The notes under the pieces: generated by a model
Seen by the model: the letters and a program-made list of their open reading frames with translations, nothing else
What the model was told of the DNA's origin: nothing
Database searches by the model: none
Part shown: positions 35,871 through 47,600 of the stretch, piece by piece
Layout: the number at the start of each line of letters is the position of its first letter
Numbering within the stretch: position 1 is the first letter of the stretch
Position numbers and translations under genes: made by a program
NCBI GenBank assembly: GCA_035079385.1
Contig: JAVHKY010000010.1
Coordinates: 3,410,001 to 3,474,000 of the forward strand
Length of the DNA: 64,000 nucleotides
From: Aspidiotus rigidus
Taxonomy: Eukaryota > Arthropoda > Insecta > Hemiptera > Diaspididae
Direction: 5' to 3'

Positions 35871-36363
35871 TAACACGTACCGACTTACTGGAAGGTATAT
35901 GTTGGGTTATTATTTTTTTTTTCATAGTATGACGACCATAAAGAATTAATTTGAAGTGCGATGTATAAACCTAGTGCTAATTTAATTTATAAATGCTCAT
36001 TTTACAATTTTATTGTTCGATTTTCTGTTTCAGCGTGCAATAAGGGTCTTTTAAAAGTGCTGAAATTATTTAATTGATGTTCTTAGCACTGTGCTTAGTG
36101 TTTCTTTGACCAATTCTGATGGGCCGATAATTCATAACCATTTTCCGGATGAATACGGTACTTATTAGAGGGTACGTACAGTCTACGGTAAATGAAAGAA
36201 AATAGACCATCTGTGTTCACAAAATACTGTGACAATCATCAGAATAACTTATAAATCCTAAACCTTAAACTTACTAGAAATTCACGGAAGCCGATCGTCA
36301 GAGTCGAGTTTTGATGTCCGTCACGTTAAGGATATCATTTAATTTGCGTTAATATTTACCTAG

Positions 36364-39300
36364 TTTACGAATCACTCACTCGTACCTACCAATGTTTTCG
36401 TCTTATTCCGCAAACACTCGGTAAAGCCGCACACCACATCCGTATCTGATTGTACTTCGTGCTTGGATGAAAATGATGCAACACGTTGTAATTCAGTATT
36501 CTATAAAGGAGCCCGCGAACCATTTTACTACAGTATAGGTATGGTATTACCTTTATGATTCTTGCGCTTATTTTGTTTTTAGTCTTCAGTACCTACGTAT
36601 TTTCAGTCAGACATTCGACGGGAAGAATTCAACATCATGTTGAAGATATTGTTTAAAAGGAATGAGGTAAGTTAAGTAGAATCTAAAGAGTGAATTTCGG
36701 GAAAATTTAAATTACTATCTCGGGTTTACAAAATCCACCCTTTTCAGATTGTCAATGCGATTGCCGAAAATGAGGTGGTCATTATTAAAGGGACCACAGG
36801 ATGCGGTAAAACAACCCAAGTTCCTCAGTTTATTTACGACTCATGCAAAGAGAAGAGCGAACGCTGTAATATAATAATTACACAGCCGAGGAAAATGGCG
36901 GCCTACTCTTGTGCCGTGAGGGTCTCCAAAGAAAGGAACTGTCGCCTGAATTCTGTTGTCGGTTATCAGGTTGGAAGAAGCCATGTATTTTACAACCGAA
37001 GTAATGACGCGAGTTAGAATTATTCATAAGAAATTCTATTCGTTAAAATTTCAGATTGGTTCGGAAAACAAATGTGGAGAAGCTACAGTAATTCGATATG
37101 TCTCTATCGAAACACTTCTCCAAAAATTGATTTCAAACCGGAACTTGGATGAGTTTACCCACTATGTGATCGATGAGATACACGAGAGAACACAAGTGAC
37201 CGATTTTGTGTTGGTAGTAGTTCGAAAGTTCTTAAAATCGAGTAATGCTAAGGTAAGGACTGGCAAATGTGGCAGTTTAGCTTACTTTCCAAGTTTTTTT
37301 TTGTTTTGTTTTCTGGGGATGGAGTGAATAATTGGAAACATTACAATTAGTAGATGATTACTTCTATCATAGGAAATAGGTACGTAAAGGGTATTTTTCT
37401 TTTTGTTGCCTCAGTTGGCTGAGAAGGATACGGCTAGGTTTAATTTTAAAAAATTGTGCTCAAATAGGATAGCAAAATAGTTTCTGATGCCTTTATTGGG
37501 TACACATAAGTGACATAAACAATGATACCTATATTGACATTTGAAAAATAGGTAAGTACCGGTAGTCGCTGTCGAAAAATTATTTGCTCCATTCAAAATT
37601 TCTGTTTCATCACGGCTACTTGTATTGTACATATATTTCATATAAGATCAGCAAAATGGCGACGTATTTATGACAGCGGGAATAGGGACGTTTCCCCGCT
37701 GCCTACGTGAATGCGTCGCCATTTTGTTGATCTTATATCAGGCTAAATAACTCAACCTGGCAACGCAGCAAACAGCGGATCACCGCCGTCTGACATCACC
37801 GCCGTCTGACGTGTTACATAATTATTCCACCGTCACCTCTTTTATCAAGTATACATCAAGCCAAACAACTCAAAAAGACAATGTTGCTACAATAGATGCT
37901 TTGGTATGCGTGTGGGAAAGTGTTACAATTAAAGATACCTAAAAGAGACAAGATAGCTAACTCTCCATATGCGCTATTGCGCTATGTTAAAATCCGGTAC
38001 CCGATTTTTGTCGAGCTAATTTACGTGCCGAGAGATAACGCTACTGTGTTGTAGGGCTAAATTAACATTGCGCTTATGGACGTTTTTCAGTATTCATCTG
38101 GGAAACCGTTTATTTTTAGGAAAAAATGAAAAGAACAAAATTTATTCCCCCTGTAATTTCCTATCGTATGAGACCTATTTCATATTTTGGAAAAAAAAAA
38201 AAAATCAAAGTAGGTCTCATTTGATAGGAAATTACAAGGGGAATACATTTTGTTCTCTTCATTTTTTCATAAAAATAGATGGTTTCCGAGATAATTGATG
38301 AAAACTGAAAAACATCCATAAGCGCAATGTTAATTTAGCCCAAGAAAACTGTGTCGGTGTGCTGACGAGCGGTGGAACACTAGAACTAACAAAGTTAGCT
38401 ATCTTGTCTTTTTTAGGTATCTATAGTTACAATATTGCACTTTGTCCCCCATCTGACTTTTAATTTTAAAATTATTATAATTTTTTCTGTAGTGAACCAA
38501 TTCCATTGAGACTAGGCTTAAAAAATTGGAAATCGTTCGTTTTTCACAGTACTTCTACTTCACTTTTTTGTGGGACCCCCCATTGTGATTTTTCAAATTT
38601 TTTATGTTTTAACAGGGAACCTGTTTTATGGGGGGCTATTTGAGAAATCTGCCGTGCGCCGTCCGCCGTCCGCCGTGCGCCGTCCAGCGAAAAACTTAGA
38701 AAAATTTCGACCCTCGAGCCATATATGATAGGAGAGGGACTTAGAAAAATTTCGACTCTCGAGCTATATATGATAGGAGGGGGACTTAGAAAAATTTCGA
38801 CTCTCGAGCCATATATGATAGGAGAGGGACTTAGAAAAATATCGACTCTCGAGCCATATATGATAGGAGGGGGACTTCGAAAAATTTCGACCCTCGAGCC
38901 ATATATGATAGGAGAGGGACTTAGAAAAATTTCGACTCTCGAGCTATATATGATAGAAGGGGGACTTAGAAAAATATCGACTCTCGAGCCATATATGATA
39001 GGAGGGGGACTTAGAAAAATTTCGACTCTCGAGCTATAGATGATAGGAGGGGAACTTAGAAAAATTTCGACTCTCGAGCTATATATGATAGAAGGGGGAC
39101 TTAGAAAAATATCGACTCTCGAGCTATATATGATAGAAGGGGGACTTAGAAAAATATCGACTCTCGAGCCATATATGATAGGAGGGGGACTTAGAAAAAT
39201 TTCGACTCTCGAGCTATAGATGATAGGAGGGGAACTTAGAAAAATTTCGACTCTCGAGCTATATATGATAGAAGGGGGACTTAGAAAAATATCGACTCTC

Positions 39301-42300
39301 GAGCCATATATGATAGGAGGGGGACTTAGAAAAATTTCGACTCTCGAGCTATAGATGATAGGAGGGGAACTTAGAAAAATTTCGACTCTCGAGCTATATA
39401 TGATAGAAGGGGGACTTAGAAAAATATCGACTCTCGAGCCATATATGATAGGAGGGGGACTTAGAAAAATTTCGACTCTCGAGCTATAGATGATAGGAGG
39501 GGAACTTAGAAAAATTTCGACTCTCGAGCTATATATGATAGAAGGGGGACTTAGAAAAATATCGACTCTCGAGCTATATATGATAGAAGGGGGACTTAGA
39601 AAAATATCGACTCTCGAGCCATATATGATAGGAGGGGGACTTAGAAAAATTTCGACTCTCGAGCTATAGATGATAGGAGGGGAACTTAGAAAAATTTCGA
39701 CTCTCGAGCTATATATGATAGAAGGGGGACTTAGAAAAATATCGACTCTCGAGCCATATATGATAGGAGGGGGACTTAGAAAAATTTCGACTCTCGAGCT
39801 ATAGATGATAGGAGGGGAACTTAGAAAAATTTCGACTCTCGAGCTATATATGATAGAAGGGGGACTTAGAAAAATATCGACTCTCGAGCCATATATGATA
39901 GGAGGGGGACTTAGAAAAATTTCGACTCTCGAGCCATATATGATAGGAGGGGGACTTAGAAAAATTTCGACTCTCGAGCTATAGATGATAGGAGAGGGAC
40001 TTAGAAAAATTTCGACTCTCGAGCTATATATGATAGAAGGGGGACTTGAAAAAATATCGACTCTCGAGCCATATATGATAGGAGGGGGACTTAGAAAAAT
40101 TTCGACTCTCGAGCTATAGATGATAGGAGGGGAACTTAGAAAAATTTCGACTCTCGAGCTATATATGATAGGAGGGGGACTTAGAAAAATTTCGACTCTC
40201 GAGCCATATATGATAGGAGAGGGACTTAGAAAAATTTCGACTGTCGAGCTATATATGATCTAGGCTTCCTTGAATTTTCAATACCAAATCTCATTCGAAT
40301 CATAAAACAGGTTCCCTGCGTTCCTCGTTTAACTTCGTTAAGGAAGCCGTCATTTTTTCCATAAGAGCGTATATATAACTAAGGACTGCAAGTAACACAT
40401 TGGACAGCAGTGATCAGCTGTTTGCTACATTGCAAGGTTGAGTTGTTTGGCCTGATAGTAGCTAGGTGGCCGTGCATACAATTTTATGGAAAAAATACCA
40501 AAAATCTGAAAAATCATTTATTTTACAAATACAATGGGGTCCCACAAAAAAGTGAAGTAGAAGTTTTAAGCCTAGTCTCAATGTAACTGGTTCACTACAG
40601 AACAAGTTATAATAATTTTAAAATTGAAAGTAAGATATAGGGCACAAAGTGCCGTACCCTTCCCGCACGCATACCAAAGCGTCTATTATAGCGACGTTGT
40701 CCTTTTTGGGGGGAAAGATTTTAGGCACGGCCACCTCAACTATCAGGCCACACGACTCAAAAAGACAACATCGCTGCAATAGACACTTTGGAATCCGTGC
40801 GGGAAGGTGTCACAGTACACACCGCACCTTGTCTCCTATCTGACTTTTAATTTTAAATTTTAAAATTATCAATAACTCGTTCTGTAGTGAATCAATTCCA
40901 CCGAGACTGGGCTTAAAGAATTCATTTTTTTGTGGGACCCATTGTATTTGTAAAATAGAAGATTTTTCAATTTTTTTGTGTTTCATAATTGTGCGTATTG
41001 TATGTAACACGTTTGACAGCAATGATCAGCTATTTGCTATTGCTACATCGCCAGGTTGAGTTGTTTGGTCTGATAGTAGACGTGACCGTGTTTTAGGCAG
41101 GACTGCTTAGCCCATTTTATTGGCTTAAATATCATTATCAGGGTACATTGTCAGATCTCGGTTGTTACACAGTATTTTTACCTATTCTGAATGCATTTCT
41201 GTGCAAATATACCAAAAAATAGGAACGAAAATTAAAAAGAAATTTTTGAATCTAAACATTATTTTAGGGTAACTTAGTTTTAGACTTTTTTTCTTGTAAA
41301 AGTTTCAAGTTTTGAAATTCACGCGATAATTCGAATTATGAGCTCAATATTGATTTGACGAATTTTCGATAATCATGTAATGCTACTCTGCAACATAGCG
41401 TTGCTCAATTCACAAAATCGACGATTTCTCTGCTGATTTCACAAAAATAGCATTTTTATATTATACCTCTTAAGAGTTTGAAAGAATAGCCTACAATTTT
41501 GAATCATTGAATATTTCCAATCCTATCGATCTGACCGAGCTAATATTACCTATATTGGTTAGTTTTACTGTATGAGTTTGAAAATTATTTTCATTTTTGC
41601 AGTTAATTGTTATGTCAGCGACCATGGACACGGAAAAACTTAGCAATTATTTGGCCATATATGATGATAATGGAAAAAAAATACTTCCGTGCGTCGTCGA
41701 TATCGATGAATCAACCTTGTATAAAGTTCACGAGTTCTTTTTGGACGATTTGTGCTGCGGAGAGAGCCGAATTCCCGAAGTACCTACCTATTTATTTTCC
41801 TTCTAGATTGTTAAGTACGAAAAAATAGGCTTCTATAAAATTTTAATCGTGACTGTTTTTGTTTCATTCTTTATCAGGCCACTGAATTAATTCCCTTCGC
41901 TCCAGCCTTTCCGATGATAGAAAAGAATGCATACAAAAGTGCGGCTCGTATCATTCAACAACTGGATCGGATTGATTGGACCGAAGATTTGCATAGTAAT
42001 ACATTGATCGGCCAATCCAAAGCTTGGGTGCTTGTATTCCTTCCAGGAGTGCGTGAAATACAATCCATGGAGAACGTTTTGAAGGAATTAAGGTAAGATA
42101 TACGTCAAAAGGTAGTCGATAACCAGACCGGAATTCATGGCCGGATCAGGCTTCTGTGCGCCCCGGGGCACTCACTTGAATGCGCTCTAGATTGATAGGC
42201 ATAGTCGGGGGATGGCGATCAAGTTTTCTTGTTAATAAGCCCCGATACATTTTCTACTAAATAAAAAATTCTAAATTGAAATAAATATTTAAAAAATAGT

Positions 42301-44629
42301 TAGGTAGGTAACATTTTGTACGGAAAAGTTGCTCTGCAGGTAAATAGAGCATTGAAAAATTGATAGAAAAACAAAAAACAAAAGAATATTCGGTAGGTAA
42401 GACTTTCATAAAGTCCCCTTTCTCGACTTCAATGTTATATGAACTCATTACTCGTCCAACACATTGACAATGTCTGGATTTAAACTTATGTGTATTATAG
42501 CCTCGTTACTCAATTTTTCTTGACCCGTTGAATTTTGAAGGTTAAATTTTTCTCTCTTTTGTCTTTCACTATTTCGATTTCGTAAGCGCGTCACACACTT
42601 TCACCTTTTTTTTTCTTCCTTCATCATCCTTGCGTCTGTTTGTCGCTACTCGCACGGCCTATTTTGTTATTTTTTCCAAAAATTTTGCGTCGGTAATACG
42701 GCCCTGCCGGAATTATTTAAAATTTTTGAATTTGTCAATATATGGCGGGCAAATCTATGTTACGCAATGCAGGAGAGACACGTTTCTACGTTGGTAGTCT
42801 CTTTCGCAGTTGACGGTATTCGAATGGTGAGCGGCATCAGCTCACTTGTTACAAGTCGACAACGCATTTGTACCACGTGGAACTCCTCATCAACATCATT
42901 ATTTTTAACTCGAGATTCGTTAATGCTCTCCCACGGACATGGTTCTTCTCCGAGTAGCTTTCGAGTCTCAGCCTACTAGACGCCTTGTTTGGTACTATAC
43001 GTTAGGCTGAGTGGTTAAAAAAGTAGGTTGAGTTACTCCAGGGTGAATGAGCCTTATATTAGATTATATAATACGGTCCTTGTCCCCAGCCCCCCCGCAC
43101 CCCGATTCTTGGGATGGGAACAGGTGGATTCGTTTCTATTACGTTTGTACCGGATTGTGCCGTACAGTTTTTCGTTTGTGCTTCTCTCCTCCCCCTCAAA
43201 CTGTTGTGGGGGGGGGCTATAGATATGCAAGACCTAATTTGGACTATTAATGGATTTTTGGGACAAATATTAATGGAATCGTTTATATCAGATTTGTGCT
43301 GGATTATGCCGTAGTGGTTTTCATTTGCGTTGGTCTCCTTCTCCTCCAACCTTATGAGATAAGGAGGGATGTAAATATGCCAGGCTCTGTCCTATTCAAT
43401 TTTCGGCCTGAAAACAGTCTGAATTGCATGTGGGACCTGTTCTACGGGGGATTCTTCGAAAAATTCGCCGTGCGGCGTCCAGTCAAAAACTTGGAAAAAT
43501 TCTGACTCTCGAGCTAGAGTCTTCTCCTTTATATGATAACTTAGATTCCGTTGAGATGATGACCTAGGTACGTTGTTATAAAGTTGATAAAATGAAAAAA
43601 AGAAAAAAAAAGTTCGAGTTCATGAATTTGTCGAGAAATATAAATGTATCTATGAATATTAACGTACTCGTATGCTCAAATTTATATTTCTATTTATTTT
43701 ATATAGCTCTCCAGAACAGCTCGCTTCACTTGAAATAAGACCGCTATATTCTTCAATGCCAAGAGAAGACCAAAGAGCCATCTTTCAGGCAACGAAGCAC
43801 ACGGGGACTAGAAAGATAATCTTGGCGACGAACATAGCAGAAAGTAGTGTCACGCTCAATATTCGTTACGGTAATTGATTAATTTTTGCATAATCGAAAT
43901 GGCTTACCGCCAATAACATACCTCAGGAAAGTAAATGGTACGTTGAGTGAACTTCTATAATATTGACTAACTGCAACCTCAGAAAACTCAAGAGAAACTG
44001 TGAGCACATGAAAAAAAATAATACATGACATGAGCCGGATTGAATAGTTTCTTCAAGTAACTAGACATGCAATGCTTCATAAACTAATTGGCTTAGCCCC
44101 TTCAATGAACCAGATATGCAATGCTTCAAAAATCATGAGTCCCCCTTCTATCATATAGTCGAGATTACAACAGGGAACCTGTTGTATAAGGGCTTTCTTG
44201 AAAAATTTGCCGTACGCCTTGCGCTGTCCGACCAAAAATTTGGAAAAATTTCAACTCTCGAGCTATTTATGACAGGAGGGGGACTTGGAAAAATTTTCAA
44301 TCTCGAGCTATACATATATTATAGGAGAAGGACTTGGAAAAAATTGAGGCTATCTTAACGATATTGAACAAGGAACGCAGGGGACCTGTTCTATGGGTCG
44401 AATTTGTTTTAGTAATGAAGTTGAAAGGCCTATTGGGGAAACCACTATTAAAAAAAATCGACCTCCAAGGTAGTGTGGAACTAAATTGGGAAAACGGAAA
44501 TTTTTCAAAATCTCCTTCGATCATTTAATATTATGACAGGAATTGAAAAATGTTTCAAGTTTTTCCTATCATATTATGAAGAAAGAAAGAAACCAAATAA
44601 ATAAATAAATAAATAAATAAATAAATAGA

Positions 44630-44696
<67 letters not shown>

Positions 44697-47600
44697 AAAA
44701 CTCTCAGCCCACTTTGTGAGCCGCTTGGGGTTGCCCTCATTGACCTTGTTAATTGAGGAAAACAGGGAACCTGTTTTATGGGCGTCACTATTGTGTATTC
44801 TCAAGCCTTAGTTACATTAGGAATTTCGAAATTTAGCCTTCATTATACTGGGCCTCCAGCTCCGTAGCCTGGAATATGTCAATTAGCCTTCAATATACCA
44901 ATTGCCTAATATACCATACTAGGTCTATAATAACTAGCCTAAGAAATTTTAAACTTTAGCCTACATCATACTGGGTCTAATATACTATACTAGGCCTTTA
45001 ATAAGTAGCCTAAAATAAAAATTTCAAACTTTAGCCTTCATTATATTGGGCCTAATATACTACACTAGGCCTATAATTACTAGCCTGAATGTAATATGAA
45101 GTATACTAGGCCTAGGGACTTGGCAAAATTTTGAACTTTAGCCTTCATTATAATAGGCCTAATATACTATACTAGGCCTATAAGAAGTAGTCTGGAAAAT
45201 GTCAAACCTTAGCCTTCATTATATAGTAAGTCTAATGCACCATACTAGGCCTATAATGACTAGCCTAAAAAATTTCGAATTTTAGCCATCGTTATACTAG
45301 GCTTGATATACAGTACAACTAGGCTTGTACTAACTAGGCTTAATATTATACAGTATAATATGTCACGGTTAAAGTGAGTATTTTGGCTTGGTTAAAGTAA
45401 GTAAGCGCGGCAACAACGCAACACCGAACCACGCGTACAAACGCGTACACGTTAGCGGCCGTATATGTCCTCCAAAATGACGACTTTTCTCCTTTTTACC
45501 CTAGTTCGAGCCCCGCTCAAGATCCTCACTTTTTTCTTCTTGGAAAATTTTTTTTTCGGCAAAATTCTGTCAAATAAATTATTACAATTTTTTAGACCAA
45601 AATTTGTAATTTTTATCTTTAAAATAGGATTTTTGAAAATCAATAGAAATGAAAGAGGATGCAACGCGCAAATCATATTGGTCACGCGGCCGAAAAAATT
45701 GATGGAATCAATATATGTTCGAATTAGACTACCCTTTTTATTTTACAAATTACGTAGTAAGTAGTAAGTTCAAAAATAAGTATAAGATTAATGTAGTTGA
45801 TAATCCAAACGTTAATTCTAATTGTAATAATGTCGGCCAAAGTAGTTTAAATTTTGAAAAAACATTGAGAAAGTATAAAAGATGAAATTGGTATAGTTTT
45901 TGAAAATTATAATACGCTAGGTAATCTTTTTTTTGCTAAAATGAAGGATCCTTCTCCCAAAACTTTCTCATCAGACTTGATTTACAATATCCCATGTGGT
46001 AATGGGGAGATAAGTCAATATCTTCATGAAAGGATATATCAACATAAGCATGATGTACAGAGGATTAATAAATAGTTAATCTAGTTCTAATCTTCACGAA
46101 GGTACTGCTTTGGCCCAGCATGCTAAGATTGATAAACATAAATTTAATTTTGATAAAATCAGTATTCTTGCTAAAGAAAAAAAATGATCGGAAGCGTAAA
46201 TTAATAATCGAGATCATGAAAAATTAGAGTAACGTAAATTTTAAAACGGATGCTGATAAACTAAGTTCGATGTCTGGTACACTTATCTCGTATTTGCATC
46301 CTTAATTCGCGTGTCTAGTTTTGTTCAGTCTTTATGATTCATCTTCGCGCTGTTTATCGATGTTTTCTCGGTTTTTGCTCTCATTGTTGTCGAGGATAGT
46401 GGTACCCACTTCATCTTTCTCTTGCACGCGTACTCACGTTACTGTGCCGTACTAACTATAACGGATCAACCGCATATTCTTGGCTGCCAATAGTACTTTG
46501 GAAGATAAGAGACTTATTTCGATAATGTTTCTCATTGTTCTTGTCAGTCGATTCAAAAAAAGATTACGGTTGAGAAATATAGTTACGTATTGATAATTTC
46601 TCAACCGACCGATCGTCAACAATTGTAAAGAAATAAAATAATTAATTAATTGATTAAATAGATAAATAAATGAATAAACTAATTAATTAACTAAAGAAAT
46701 AAATAAAAAAGCAAAATTTTTCCAAGTCCATTTGGGCCGTACGTCGGATAGAAAATTTTTCAAAAAAAAAAAACATAGAACTGGTTCTCAGTAGAAATTT
46801 TGATTCTCGAGCTATATAATTATAATAGGCGGGGCACTTGGATAAATTTCGTCTCGCGACCCGTAATATATTATGATAGAAGAGAGACTTATGGTGTTTG
46901 GAGCATTGTATATCTGGCTCATTGAAGGGGCTAAACCAATTGTAGTATGTTGTGGCATGATAGAAAACACCGTTACCACTTTTTTCGCAGTACAAGTAGC
47001 GCTCTTAGCGGGACCCTTATCCCCGAATTGCATTAAAATACCACTCTCTCTCAAAAAAAATGGAGTTATTATTTTCTTAATAGGCCGTAGATGTACTATA
47101 GTGCAGAGGAAACCAGTGCCAATTTCCTTTTACTAATATAAATTATTGTACAAATTTTGTACACGTTTAAATTCCCTTGTTTGAAATAAGATGGACTTTT
47201 CATTTTAAACTAAATACAAACTTTTATTACAGTTATAGATTTCTGTTTGGAGAAACGTCACGTAATTGACTCGACTACAGGCTGCACTTCCATTAAATCG
47301 TGTTGGGCTTCTAAAAACAGTTTGATTCAACGAGCTGGTAGAGTTGGCCGTATATCAGATGGTCGAGTTTTCCGGATAATTTCTAAAGATTTTTTTAAGG
47401 TGAGTCGTGGATGTTCGCTTTTCTCGGTCTAATGATGACTGAAAGTTCTTGAATCAACAGAAGACAAGTAGGTCCGATAAACATGAGGTACTCGCGTGCT
47501 ATAAGACTAAGTCCGGTAGACAGTGTTGTAAGAGGCTTTACATCTTCAATTCTATTACGCTTGCCTACCTTAGAATTTTTATTGAAAGTCCTTTTAGTCA

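Larger units (their letters stand above)
37741..41075. mobile_element. Large nested foldback (palindromic) region in spn-E intron 4
   Basis: Several inverted pairs nest around the 45-bp array: 37742-37776 (ACTCAACCTGGCAACG...AGCAAACAG) with 40420-40458; about 37903-37955 with 38393-38450; 38056-38185 with 38205-38343 (arms of about 130 bp around an A-run loop); and about 38445-38600 with 40490-40640 (the GACTTTTAATTTTAAAATTA and TTTTTTGTGGGACC blocks). A third, direct copy of the last block sits at 40835-40985, followed by another TTGAGTTGTTTGG end near 41055. Transcripts of the intron would form long double-stranded RNA. Confidence 0.8.

Noticed and set aside
38725..39039. 104-codon repetitive frame with a 15-residue period
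   Set aside because: It arises because the 45-bp unit is divisible by three. Later unit variants contain TAG, and the sequence lies inside an spn-E intron.
38693..40258. Possible CRISPR-like array
   Set aside because: Units are contiguous with no unique spacers, and the genome is eukaryotic.
44555..44804. [12 protein letters not shown] membrane-like frames
   Set aside because: Artefact of the (AAAT)n microsatellite.
46560..46606. Short hairpin with GGTTGAGAAAT arms
   Set aside because: Arms of only about 12 bp in AT-rich DNA are expected by chance.
46873..47136. 87-codon frame in spn-E intron 7 and its antisense partner
   Set aside because: I looked for an enzyme or viral domain and recognised none. 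No flanking splice sites fit the spn-E phases.
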